Made by a program: the position numbers and the translations under genes
The notes under the pieces: model-generated
Database searches by the model: none
Seen by the model: only the letters and a program-made list of their open reading frames with translations
What the model was told of the DNA's origin: nothing
Shown: piece by piece, positions 7,575 through 16,153 of the stretch
Layout: each line of letters starts with the position of its first letter
Position numbering within the stretch: the first letter of the stretch is position 1
From: Bacteroidota bacterium
Lineage (GTDB): Bacteria > Bacteroidota > Bacteroidia > Bacteroidales > UBA1556
Reading direction: 5' to 3'
Length of the DNA: 21,377 nt
Assembly (NCBI GenBank): GCA_003973505.1
Contig: QNXT01000116.1
Coordinates: forward strand, 1-21,377

Positions 7575-9791
7575 TTACTTTATAATAAAAGTAGCCACAT
7601 ACTGTTTGTCTCCATTTTTCATCTGCAAAACATAAGTACCTGGAGCCACACCATTCACATTCATCGTAATGGTGTTCAAACCACTATGAAGCGTGTTTTG
7701 CTGTGACAATACTACACGTCCTGTTAAGTCATAAACTACCACATCAGCAGTAAGATTATTCTCTGTTTCAACTTCTACGGAAAATTGTCCGTTCGAAGGA
7801 TTAGGATAGATTTTTACAGATGATGCAAAATTATTAACATCTATGCCCACGTAATTCTCATCAAAACGCTTTTTGAAAGCCTGATAATAAACATTGGCAA
7901 GGGTATCGTCATGAATAATCAAAGTATTCTCATCATTCTTATTATTGGCAGCATTACTCCAGTTATGACTTCCCACCAAAAGAGTAGGGTCTGAATTAGT
8001 ACCTTCATCAGCAATCATAAATTTATGGTGCATAATACCTGGTTTTAGAGCATCTTCTACCAAGTCGTTACCCAATAAACCTTTTAGCAAAGACCATACT
8101 GTTTGCGAACACTGTCCTTCAGAGTTTACCAAAATCTTAGTCGCAACAGAACGATTATTTACTGCATCTTGAATTGCATATCCAATATCGCTTCGTGTAA
8201 TCAACATGGTAGCTAAACTCATATTAGTTGAAGCACTGTCAATGGTTGAAATGATATAACTATTCGTTCCATCAGATGGGCTAAAATAGCACTCTACGCT
8301 ACGTCCACCAATCTCGAAAAGATGAGGAGTATTATCTGCTTTATGAGGTCCAAACTTGGCATTTGTTAATGAAGGGGTTGCTGTACTTGAACCAAACATC
8401 TCATTAAATTCTAAAGTATAGGCTTTTGCCAAACTCTTATCTTGAATAATAATTACACTATTGGGGTCAAGATTTACCTGCCCATTTGTTAGATTGGTAG
8501 AACCTGTCCAAACATAAGAATTCATAACATCATCAGCATCGAAAATAATAAACTTATTATGCATGATTCCATACTCAGAACCTGTAGGACTTGCTATCTT
8601 CTTAATGCTTGCATTCAATGATTGAATTCCTGTATTATTAGCCGATCCATCAAAAATAACACGAACTACAACACCTCTATTATCTGCCGCATTTAAGGCT
8701 GCTGAAACACTTGAAATATTTGTTTCCACAAAATTATACATTGTAAAATCGATGCTTGATTGTGCTCGGTTGATATACTCAATCAAGGTATCATCAATGG
8801 ACGTTCCTAAATCAATAGCTGCTTTATGTGTTTTAACACTATGATCCACATCATGATTGAAATAGCTAATAATACGTCCAGTCGAATTGGAGCTACTTAT
8901 AAAGGTGCGAACAGGAGAAAAAGCCGTATCTCCATTTGCTGCTACTGAAAAAGCTTTTACATAAATAATATCTGAGGGATTCAAGTTAGGGATATGATGC
9001 GTATGCACTGTACCTGCCGAACCTCCAGGTAAAATATTTGGAGTAGATGGTGTAGTTCCCCAAAATGCTTCCGTTGTTCCTGCTATATTTGTAGTCCATT
9101 TGAAATAGATATCATTTTTATTCTGAACATCGTATTGAACAAGTGGCGAAGTCAGCCAAATAGAGCTAATGATGTGAATGTCATTGGTATCTCTACAAAG
9201 CAACTGATATCCCGTATTGGGTCCAGAGTACGAATGCTGACTAGCAATTCCGGTAAGATTAACTGGTGCAGAAGGAATAGGCTCTCCAATAAGAGGATGA
9301 TTACTTCGAACATAAATTGTAGAAGTTTCACCATTAGCTACAAAATTATAGCTTGTATTACTTGCAAATACACCACCTGGGTTTGTAGTAAAGGTTGCAT
9401 TATTGACTTTAATCAACTGCGCTTCTTTTGTTTCATCTATCTGAGCTGGAGTAACTACAATAGGAGCTGGAAGCGGATTTCCAGTACTTAAAACCTGAAA
9501 ACTTGTTACCGGGTCTATCTCCATCAATTCATTATAGTCTTTTATTGTTCCTGTAAGTAGGATTGAATCACCACGATTTACACTACTCAAAGACGAGCTA
9601 TAGGCAGCAATACCTGCCGTAGAATCTTGAAAATAGCGGATTCCACCAAGCTCAGAGCCATTGGTTACAATACCTTTTACAGTAACCGTTGCTCCAACAC
9701 CAAGTGTACGTGCCGAGTCTATTGAAATAGTTTGTGCTTTCATTCCCAATGCGATAAACATTAGGAGAAATGTTAAAATTTTTGTTCTCAT
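7575..9791 (-). CDS. Secreted phospholipase D superfamily protein with OB-like and FN3-like regions and T9SS sorting domain
   Basis: A 738-residue secreted protein. Residues 1-19 are a signal peptide (GMKA|Q). Residues about 20-205 form a beta region resembling the OB-fold/DUF5689-type domains of Bacteroidota exoenzymes (GDSILLTGTIKDYN). Residues about 215-300 look FN3-like. Residues about 305-650 contain two phospholipase-D half-domains, each with HxKxxxxD: His411/Lys413/Asp418 and His588/Lys590/Asp595. Both are followed by the GS-N segments GSTN and GSHN. Residues about 657-738 are a type IX secretion C-terminal domain, opening with KIYPNPSNG and ending in AFI-type strands. PLD-fold enzymes cut phosphodiesters in lipids or nucleic acids; the OB-like region makes an extracellular nuclease plausible, but this is inference. 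The gene starts 28 bp after the TonB receptor gene, so the two probably share an operon. Confidence 0.9.
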   Translation of the reverse strand: MRTKILTFLLMFIALGMKAQTISIDSARTLGVGATVTVKGIVTNGSELGGIRYFQDSTAGIAAYSSSLSSVNRGDSILLTGTIKDYNELMEIDPVTSFQVLSTGNPLPAPIVVTPAQIDETKEAQLIKVNNATFTTNPGGVFASNTSYNFVANGETSTIYVRSNHPLIGEPIPSAPVNLTGIASQHSYSGPNTGYQLLCRDTNDIHIISSIWLTSPLVQYDVQNKNDIYFKWTTNIAGTTEAFWGTTPSTPNILPGGSAGTVHTHHIPNLNPSDIIYVKAFSVAANGDTAFSPVRTFISSSNSTGRIISYFNHDVDHSVKTHKAAIDLGTSIDDTLIEYINRAQSSIDFTMYNFVETNISSVSAALNAADNRGVVVRVIFDGSANNTGIQSLNASIKKIASPTGSEYGIMHNKFIIFDADDVMNSYVWTGSTNLTNGQVNLDPNSVIIIQDKSLAKAYTLEFNEMFGSSTATPSLTNAKFGPHKADNTPHLFEIGGRSVECYFSPSDGTNSYIISTIDSASTNMSLATMLITRSDIGYAIQDAVNNRSVATKILVNSEGQCSQTVWSLLKGLLGNDLVEDALKPGIMHHKFMIADEGTNSDPTLLVGSHNWSNAANNKNDENTLIIHDDTLANVYYQAFKKRFDENYVGIDVNNFASSVKIYPNPSNGQFSVEVETENNLTADVVVYDLTGRVVLSQQNTLHSGLNTITMNVNGVAPGTYVLQMKNGDKQYVATFIIK

Positions 9792-9819
9792 ACTATATTT
9801 ATTATTTAATTAAAGTCTA

Positions 9820-12639
9820 TTAGAAACTTAAGGATAAGGAAGTCATAAATCGACGACCCATACCGAAAAATACCGTTGCCGAACGTGCGTCTGAGGTATT
9901 AAATGTCTGCCCTGAATACTGATCATTATTCTGCGCATCCGAGATATACTCTTTATTTAAAAGGTTCAGCACCACGAACGATAGATTAATTCTCGTTTTC
10001 TTAATCTTAAATTGATAACCCATAAAGGCATCTACAGTGTAGTAATTAGGTATTCTCCAACTTTGTTTTGGATTACCCTTATCATCAAATGAGCCAGGAA
10101 ATTTCTTTGGATCCAAAGTCATAGGGTCGAATTGAGAATAGTTTTTACCAAAATAGGTAACTGCACCCTTTACATATAATCCCTTAACAGGCTTCCATGG
10201 CAACTGCCAACGAACACTCTCTCGCAATTGTGTTTGGGCTGCATCACCAACATAAAGACCCTTTGCATCAAAATACACATTACCTACTATATTACCTGTA
10301 TTATCATCGGTAATTTGTGCTGAATCTGATGACAACCATTTCCAATCACCTAATGAAACAACCGTTTCTGATAAAATGTTTTTTGTAATTCTCCAACCTA
10401 TTTCGGCCTCAACTCCCATGTGTAAGGCGTCCATTCCATTGATATTTACACTATAAGCAATATCTGTATTTGGGTCACGATATGAGAAAGGTCTATCGGC
10501 AGGTTTATTATTCCATCTTGTAGCATAGGCATTCAAATTCACTGTTACATGTTTATTATAGTAGCTATAACCAACTTCCAGTGCATAAATCTGCTCATTA
10601 TTTATCTCCTTATATTTACGATTATAATTATCGTACACATTTTGGAAGCGAGGGGCTTTATTTAAAAGACCCACATTTATAAATACATTCTGTGTTTCTG
10701 TAAAGTTATAGTTCACTCCACCTTTAATAGTGTAACTAGGGATCCACATCCAATCTGTTTGTGCTGTGCGAGCCTCAGGCGAATTGATGGTATAAGCTTT
10801 TCCGTCCACAACAAAAGTATCGGGCAAATAAACAAAGTCACCAATAGAAATATCATATTTCAATTCATTATAACCTACAGCTTGTTCATACACATTACCA
10901 TCAATAACCAAATCCTTATTCTTGAAGTAATCTACTCTTTGATAACCCGTTACTGCGGTTGTTACATTCAAAAATGCACTTATATTACCCATCTTATATT
11001 TCATCTGACCAAATAGTCCACCCCAGCCTACTTTTCCATCATTATGATAAAGAATAATATCTCCTTCAGATTTTAAATAATTGGGATTTGTACGGTCGTT
11101 GGGTAGTAATCTTGTTCCTACTTTAGCACGGTCATTATATAGTTCGGCTCCCAACATATCATACGAAATACGATAATGCTCACCTCTGTAATAACGCATA
11201 TCTATTCCACCGCTAAACTGCCAATTCTTAGATATTTTATAATCGGTTGTATTCAAAAAGCCCACCCAAAAGTGATTATTCATTGATGATCGAAGAATAT
11301 CATTGGTAGGTTTTCCCATATCAACCCCTTTTAAGTTGCCATCATAAATACCTTGAAAATCCATAGAACCATCCACATTTGGATTTGGTGTATGAGTTAA
11401 TCCCGTTCCCCCTCCTTGTCCTAACGAAAGGTATAAAATATTTGACATATAAACCTTATCACTAATATTCCAAAAATCACGTAATGTAAACATGGGCTTA
11501 TAGTAATAGTTTTTCTTTTCTGTAATTTTTCTAGGACTGGTTTCACCATCAGCCGTACGAGTTAAATATCCCCAATGTGCATTATACCTTAAACCCAAAT
11601 TAGTAGGAAGTCCCGATATATAATCTTTAGGATCGATACCTTGCTCGGTAGCATAGTCGGTATCGTAGGTGTAAATTGGTTTTTTATAAGAACGTTGTCC
11701 ATGCTCTTGTGGAGCTCCCATGGTTGAAAAACTAACTAAGTGATTACCTAATTTTTTATCCACCCTTAAATAGTAAAACCACCCTTTGGTCCAGGTTTGA
11801 TCAACCCATCCATTACCTTGTTTATAAGACCCCGCAAATGTGATTCCCCAACCGTTGTTTAATTGACCGGTAGTAATTCCAAGAGAAGTACGAAGAAAGC
11901 CATCACTTCCAACCTCCTGTTTAAGTCTTAAATTTCTTTTAGCGTCAATTCCTTTAGTGATGATGTTCATCGTCCCACCTACCGATGGAAGTGCAAGTTT
12001 TGAAGCTCCAAGTCCGCGTTGCACTTGAATAGAGCGTGTTACCACATCCAATCCAAACCAGTTTGACCAATACACCCAACCATTTTCCATATCATTTACG
12101 GGAACTCCATCCAACATTACAGCAATATTTCGTTGATTAAATCCTCGTATATTGATTCGAGCATCTCCATCACCGCCTCCTTGTTGTGTTGCATACACAC
12201 CGGGTGTTGAGTTAAGTATCATAGGGAGATCCTGTGAAGCCAACTCCTCTTCCAATTGCTTGGGCTTAATGGTAGAAAAAGCCACTGGTGTTTCACGTGC
12301 TTTTGCCACATCAGCAACAATCTCTACGGCATCCAAGGTTTCCGTTTCAAGTTTTATCTTAACACTCACGTTGGGTCGATCCACTACTACTGTTTTCTCT
12401 AATGGGTTATAGCCTACATAAGAAAACTTCAAATGATAAGTGCCATACGGAACGCTTATTTTAAACTTTCCATCAATATCCGTTACAACTCCTTTTCCGG
12501 GAGCGTACATTATGTTAACACCAATAAGTGTTTCACCACTAATTTTATCCGTTACCACTCCTGACAATACGCCACTTTGAGCATTTACAAAAGCTGAGAA
12601 TAAAAGAAAAACCATTAAAAAAGTAAAGCTTCTAATCAT
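9820..12639 (-). CDS. TonB-dependent outer-membrane receptor
   Basis: A 939-residue receptor. Residues 1-20 are a signal peptide (VNA|Q). Residues about 22-100 are a carboxypeptidase-regulatory-like domain (GVVTDKISGETLIGVNI, then DGKFKISVPYG). Residues about 115-230 are the plug (INIRGFNQRNIAVMLDGVP, then VGGTMNIITKG). The rest is a 22-strand barrel ending in aromatic Phe939, as expected for BamA-dependent insertion. There is no SusD partner, so it is not a standard SusCD glycan importer. The substrate cannot be read from sequence. The T9SS PLD-fold protein follows after 28 bp, and a lamin-tail T9SS protein lies just upstream behind a terminator. Energy would come from TonB-ExbBD; an exb cluster is about 1.6 kb away on the other strand. 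I found no clear TAnnTTTG promoter between the upstream terminator and the start codon. Confidence 0.94.
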   Translation of the reverse strand: MIRSFTFLMVFLLFSAFVNAQSGVLSGVVTDKISGETLIGVNIMYAPGKGVVTDIDGKFKISVPYGTYHLKFSYVGYNPLEKTVVVDRPNVSVKIKLETETLDAVEIVADVAKARETPVAFSTIKPKQLEEELASQDLPMILNSTPGVYATQQGGGDGDARINIRGFNQRNIAVMLDGVPVNDMENGWVYWSNWFGLDVVTRSIQVQRGLGASKLALPSVGGTMNIITKGIDAKRNLRLKQEVGSDGFLRTSLGITTGQLNNGWGITFAGSYKQGNGWVDQTWTKGWFYYLRVDKKLGNHLVSFSTMGAPQEHGQRSYKKPIYTYDTDYATEQGIDPKDYISGLPTNLGLRYNAHWGYLTRTADGETSPRKITEKKNYYYKPMFTLRDFWNISDKVYMSNILYLSLGQGGGTGLTHTPNPNVDGSMDFQGIYDGNLKGVDMGKPTNDILRSSMNNHFWVGFLNTTDYKISKNWQFSGGIDMRYYRGEHYRISYDMLGAELYNDRAKVGTRLLPNDRTNPNYLKSEGDIILYHNDGKVGWGGLFGQMKYKMGNISAFLNVTTAVTGYQRVDYFKNKDLVIDGNVYEQAVGYNELKYDISIGDFVYLPDTFVVDGKAYTINSPEARTAQTDWMWIPSYTIKGGVNYNFTETQNVFINVGLLNKAPRFQNVYDNYNRKYKEINNEQIYALEVGYSYYNKHVTVNLNAYATRWNNKPADRPFSYRDPNTDIAYSVNINGMDALHMGVEAEIGWRITKNILSETVVSLGDWKWLSSDSAQITDDNTGNIVGNVYFDAKGLYVGDAAQTQLRESVRWQLPWKPVKGLYVKGAVTYFGKNYSQFDPMTLDPKKFPGSFDDKGNPKQSWRIPNYYTVDAFMGYQFKIKKTRINLSFVVLNLLNKEYISDAQNNDQYSGQTFNTSDARSATVFFGMGRRFMTSLSLSF

Positions 12640-12680
12640 ATTACAAGGGTTTTAATATATCACCATTTACAAAAGTGCAA

Positions 12681-12715
12681 AAAAAACCTCCTTTACTTAA
12701 TAAAAGGAGGTTTTT
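12681..12715 (-). terminator. Strong terminator after the lamin-tail gene
   Basis: AAAAACCTCCTTT (12682-12694) pairs with AAAGGAGGTTTTT (12703-12715), an uninterrupted 13-bp stem with an 8-nt loop, ending in Ts on the minus strand. It separates the lamin-tail gene from the TonB receptor gene. Confidence 0.85.
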
Positions 12716-12732
12716 GTATTGTGATTCTTTAA

Positions 12733-13647
12733 TTATTCAATAATAACTTTCTTCACTATGGAAGTATTGTCGGCAAAATTAATTTGAATCATATAGATTC
12801 CTTTTGTCATTTCCTGAGTTTCAATACGCATATCACCACGCTCTTCAGGGTTAACAATATAGGCAATTGATTGACCAATTACATTCATGATTTTAACAGA
12901 CTTAATAACTTCAGTACCTTTTACCATAAACCAACCATTAGATGAAGGATTGGGGTAGAAGAAAGCATTATTGATTTTAACTATAGGCTCAATACCAACT
13001 ATACATGTATGCCACCCTAAATGATCGAAAGTGTTTTTAGGAAGAGAATCCCACTCATTACCTACAATAAAAAATGGATCAGGGTTAGAAGTAACTCCTC
13101 CTGTAACAGAAGGCTTACGGATCAGGGTATGGTTTTTAGTCCACCATTTTCCACCATAGGCAGAAGTATATCCAGCAGCAGCATCCATAGTCCAAGCATC
13201 ACCTGGATCTTGACCCATTTTACCAATAATATCAATATAAGTACCATTTGCTTTTTCCAAAGTCATGGCATCATTACCATTAAAGTAGAATGTTTTATTC
13301 GAGCCGTAATTTGGACAAAGAAAAGTATCCGCTTTTGCCTGAAGAACAGGATCTACCATAGTATCATATCCTGTACCACTTGAATCACGTTTATCCGATA
13401 CAGCTACCCATGTTCCTTTTGCTGGTACTACTCCCGTAATTGCAACATCATATCGTGTCAAATTTCCATTTGAATAACGACAAATAGAATACCCTTTTAG
13501 GTTGATATCAGAGGATGTAGGATTAAAAATCTCCAAAGCGCGGTTGTTTCCACTACCTTCAACATACTCAGAAAAGAAAAGCTCATTTTGAGCCATTGTA
13601 ATACCACCAATAAATAGGGCAAAAAGTAATAGTAAGTTTTTTTTCAT
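12733..13647 (-). CDS. Secreted lamin-tail-domain protein with T9SS sorting domain
   Basis: A 304-residue secreted protein. Residues 1-19 are a signal peptide (TMA|Q). Residues about 20-215 match a lamin tail domain: the opening ELFFSEYVEGSGNNRALEI, then FNPTSSDINLKGY and the later FYFNGNDAMTLEK are the usual landmarks. Residues about 225-304 are a type IX secretion C-terminal sorting domain (FFYPNPSSNG, then GIYMIQI). No catalytic domain is visible. In bacteria, lamin tail domains often sit in or next to secreted nucleases and phosphoesterases and are thought to bind or tether substrate, which fits the PLD-fold enzyme two genes away; that link is inference. A -7 box lies about 50 bp upstream and a strong terminator follows. 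Confidence 0.87.
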   Translation of the reverse strand: MKKNLLLLFALFIGGITMAQNELFFSEYVEGSGNNRALEIFNPTSSDINLKGYSICRYSNGNLTRYDVAITGVVPAKGTWVAVSDKRDSSGTGYDTMVDPVLQAKADTFLCPNYGSNKTFYFNGNDAMTLEKANGTYIDIIGKMGQDPGDAWTMDAAAGYTSAYGGKWWTKNHTLIRKPSVTGGVTSNPDPFFIVGNEWDSLPKNTFDHLGWHTCIVGIEPIVKINNAFFYPNPSSNGWFMVKGTEVIKSVKIMNVIGQSIAYIVNPEERGDMRIETQEMTKGIYMIQINFADNTSIVKKVIIE

Positions 13648-13699
13648 AATAATAAATTTAAATAAATAATAATGTCGTTTCTATGTCATTTCTTGAGTG

Positions 13700-13707
13700 C
13701 AAAGTTA
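13700..13707 (-). promoter_or_regulatory. Candidate -7 box for the lamin-tail gene
   Basis: On the minus strand, 13707-13700 reads TAACTTTG, an exact TAnnTTTG match 52 bp upstream of the ATG. No good -33 TTG was seen at 19-22 bp. The rest of 13708-13967 is AT-rich DNA in which I see no gene or strong hairpin. Confidence 0.4.
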
Positions 13708-13967
13708 CAAAAAAAATCAAAGATGTATCGCGAAACACCACCTTATTAATTAATAAACTAATATTTACTCCTTGATACTGAACAAAAGACGACGAAAACA
13801 CACTAAATGTATCTATCTATATTTCCTAGTCTTAGCTTTATTATGAAGGATTGAATGTTAAAAAATCTGAAATAACAATTAATTAATATTTGTATTTAAC
13901 CGTATAATACAAGAGATTAGTAAGATATTATATCCTTAAAAAAGTTTTACTTACACTCCCATTGAAA

Positions 13968-13997
13968 TTTGGTGTGACCATGTATTGATTATTTTTG
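13968..13997 (+). promoter_or_regulatory. Promoter of tRNA-Ser
   Basis: TTTG at 13968-13971 and TATTTTTG at 13990-13997 match the Bacteroidota -33 / -7 consensus with an 18-bp spacer. Transcription would start about 14003, some 15 nt before the tRNA 5' end. Confidence 0.6.
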
Positions 13998-14017
13998 TAA
14001 TTTAGCGCACTGATTTT

Positions 14018-14104
14018 GGAGAGGTGCTCGAGTGGCTGAAGAGGCACGCCTGGAAAGCGTGTAAATACGAAAGTGTTTCGAGGGTTCGAATCCCTCTCTC
14101 TCCG
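14018..14104 (+). tRNA. tRNA-Ser (anticodon GGA)
   Basis: An 87-nt class II tRNA. The acceptor stem GGAGAGG (14018-14024) pairs with the 3' TCTCTCC ending at 14103, with one G-T pair; the discriminator base is G14104. The anticodon stem CACGC/GCGTG encloses loop CTGGAAA, giving anticodon GGA at 14052-14054, which reads UCC and UCU serine codons. A long variable arm (six pairs closed by GAAA), typical of serine tRNAs, precedes the T arm GAGGG TTCGAAT CCCTC. The CCA end is not encoded. Confidence 0.97.
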
Positions 14105-14117
14105 CAGAAATGCGGAG
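14100..14117 (+). repeat. Perfect GAAA-loop hairpin overlapping the tRNA 3' end
   Basis: CTCCGCA (14100-14106) and TGCGGAG (14111-14117) form a 7-bp stem around a GAAA tetraloop. The 5' arm shares five bases with the tRNA acceptor end. No T run follows within 15 bp, so it is not a standard terminator; it may guide 3' processing. Confidence 0.55.
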
Positions 14118-14202
14118 AACAAAAAAGTAGTAATTATTTTAGAATGTAATTATATAAACAAGTATTAATTTTTGAATTCAATTTAAATCAATAACACAAG
14201 TC

Positions 14203-15064
14203 ATGAGAAAACTTTTTGCGTTACTGACAATGATGGCCTTATTAAGTTTTGGCCCCATTAATCAAACTTTTGCTCAAGATAATGCAGCAGGAGAAGAACA
14301 AGTTGCACAAGCAACAAATGAAGAAGGAACTGAAGTAGCTGATACTACTGCCGCCGACACTACCGCTGCTGTCGCTGAAACTGAAAAGGTTGAGGAAGAA
14401 GTTGCCGTTGCCGACGAAGATGTAGTAGAGCCTACTGAAACATTCCACCAAATCTTAAAAAGATATTTTATTGAAGGTTCAGCTGGATTTATGTCAACTG
14501 TACTTTTAAGTCTTATCTTAGGTTTAGCTCTTGTAATTGAGCGTATTATCTACTTAAACCTAGCTACTACTAACACTCGTAAATTATTAGAAGAAGTAGA
14601 ATCTTCTATTAAGACCGGTGGTATTGAAGCTGCTAAAGATGTATGTAGAGATACAAGAGGTCCTGTTGCTAGTATATTCTATCAAGGATTGATGAAATAC
14701 GACGAAGGTTTAGACAATGTTGAGAAATCAATTATCGCCTACGGTAGTGTTCAAATGGGTAAATTAGAAAAAGGTCTTTCTTGGATTGGTCTATTTATCG
14801 CATTAGCACCGATGCTTGGTTTCATGGGTACTGTAATTGGTATGATTCAAGCTTTTGATATGATTGAAAAAGCTGGTGATATTAGCCCAACCGTTAGCAT
14901 CGGGTATTAAAGTAGCCCTTCTTACAACTGTATTTGGTTTGATTGTAGCGATTATTCTTCAAATCTTTTACAATTACTTACTTGCAAAAGTGGATAGTTT
15001 AGTAAACGATATGGAAGATAGTTCAATTTCTTTCATGGATATTTTATCAGAACATAAAAAATAG
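14203..15064 (+). pseudogene. exbB: exbB (MotA/TolQ/ExbB proton channel), frameshifted near codon 230
   Basis: The ExbB subunit of the TonB-energising proton channel. Residues 1-24 are a signal peptide (TFA|Q), 25-78 an acidic Ala/Glu/Thr-rich linker typical of Bacteroidota ExbB, about 95-118 the first membrane helix, then a cytoplasmic region and the second helix (LSWIGLFIALAPMLGFMGTVIG, about 192-213). The frame ends at TAA 14908-14910 after SPTVSIGY. The missing end continues at once in the next frame from TTA at 14894 (LASGIKVALLTTVFGL, third helix) to TAG at 15062-15064. Adding two bases near 14893-14896, for example a lost GT in GTTGTAGCA, restores the conserved SPT-V/L-V-ASGIK stretch and gives a protein of about 287 residues. 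It is either a real lesion or a sequence error; the cluster otherwise looks intact. Confidence 0.85.
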
Positions 15065-15072
15065 TCTGCCTT

Positions 15073-15528
15073 ATGGATAATATGATAGTTAAAGTAACAA
15101 AGATCTTTACCATTTTGGTTATGGTTGCAGGAGCTGTATATACAGCACTTGTAATTGCAAATGGTGGTGATTTAAAAGGAGACCCTGCTTTAACTGCTAC
15201 ATTATTAAATCCGTATTTTGGCATCGCAGCTGGTTTGTTGGGATTAGGAGTTTTTGCTACACTTTTATTTAGTGTAATTCAACTCATAACTGACCCCAAA
15301 GCAGCAGTTAGAGTATTAATCAGTTTTGCCATTTTAGGAGGAATCTATTTGGTTTCTTACCTATTGGCTTCAGGTAATATCGATGCTGAAGTGTATACAA
15401 AGTTTAATGTAAGCAGTGAAGAATCTAAGTTAATTGGATCACTAATTTATTTAGTATATATTCTAGGAGGTGCTGCAGTAGTGGCAATCCTTGGATCTAG
15501 TGTATATAAATTGACATTAAAGAGGTAA
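15073..15528 (+). CDS. Four-helix membrane protein of the exb cluster, unknown function
   Basis: A 151-residue protein with about four hydrophobic helices (residues about 7-29, 45-70, 79-99 and 121-146) and short charged loops, ending in KLTLKR. It has no signal peptide beyond its first helix and no motif that I recognise. It sits 8 bp after exbB and 4 bp before the first exbD, so it is surely cotranscribed. A protein of this kind between exbB and exbD is, to my knowledge, common in Bacteroidales exb operons. That suggests an accessory subunit of the proton channel, but no function can be read from the sequence. Confidence 0.85.
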   Translation: MDNMIVKVTKIFTILVMVAGAVYTALVIANGGDLKGDPALTATLLNPYFGIAAGLLGLGVFATLLFSVIQLITDPKAAVRVLISFAILGGIYLVSYLLASGNIDAEVYTKFNVSSEESKLIGSLIYLVYILGGAAVVAILGSSVYKLTLKR

Positions 15529-15532
15529 TAGT

Positions 15533-16153
15533 ATGAGACGTGAAACACCCGAAATAAGTGCCGGATCAATGGCGGACATCGCGTTCCTACTCTTGATCTT
15601 CTTCCTGGTAACTACTACCATGGACGTTGACTCGGGAATCGTACGGAAACTACCTCCTCCATTGGACAAAAATGTTGATCCACCACAAATCAATAAGCGG
15701 AATATCTACACAGTGTTGATTAACTCCGCCGATATGATTTTGATAACTACTAAAGGACAGGACTCAAGACCTGGAAACATTAAGACATTACGTGCTGATG
15801 TTAAAGAGTTCTTGCGTCCTCACTATCCAGATGACCCACGTTTTCCTGAAACAGAGAAAATCGAGTTAGATATTAAGGGCAGAATAGTTCCTTATTATAA
15901 ATCGAAAGGCGTTGTGTCGATGCAGAACGACCGTGGAACATCGTATAAAATTTATATTCATGTACAAAATGAATTGGCAGGAGCTGTTCGTGAATTGCGT
16001 GATGAATTAGCTAAAGAGTATTATGGCGTAACTTTCAAAGAGTTGCTTGACAGTAAAAAAGAAAGCGACAAAGAAGCTGCTAAACAAATACAAAAGGCTG
16101 TTCCGATGGCTATTTCAGAGGCTGAACCTGCTGATTTTGGAGGGAAGAACTAA
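15533..16153 (+). CDS. exbD: ExbD/TolR family biopolymer transport protein (first copy)
   Basis: A 206-residue inner-membrane protein with a short cytoplasmic start (MRRETPEISAGSMAD), one helix at about 13-30 and a large periplasmic part. Asp15, at the cytoplasmic end of the helix, matches the conserved proton-translocating Asp of ExbD/TolR. The periplasmic domain is longer than the usual ExbD (about 130-150 residues total), with an insertion around residues 70-125 and a charged C-terminus rich in Lys and Glu. It works with ExbB and TonB to transmit proton-motive force to outer-membrane receptors. The start is 4 bp after the four-helix gene, and its TAA overlaps the next ATG by one base, so the two ExbD proteins are translationally coupled. 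Confidence 0.93.
   Translation: MRRETPEISAGSMADIAFLLLIFFLVTTTMDVDSGIVRKLPPPLDKNVDPPQINKRNIYTVLINSADMILITTKGQDSRPGNIKTLRADVKEFLRPHYPDDPRFPETEKIELDIKGRIVPYYKSKGVVSMQNDRGTSYKIYIHVQNELAGAVRELRDELAKEYYGVTFKELLDSKKESDKEAAKQIQKAVPMAISEAEPADFGGKN

Noticed and set aside
13928..14122. Minus-strand open frame of 64 codons across the tRNA-Ser gene
   Set aside because: It is the antisense of the tRNA; the RERDSNPR-like translation is a known artefact of tRNA-Ser genes.
14860..14912. Programmed +1 frameshift at the exbB stop codon
   Set aside because: Shifting at TAT-TAA would give SIGYK in place of the conserved ASGIK, which the +1 frame already encodes upstream of the stop, so a two-base loss fits better.
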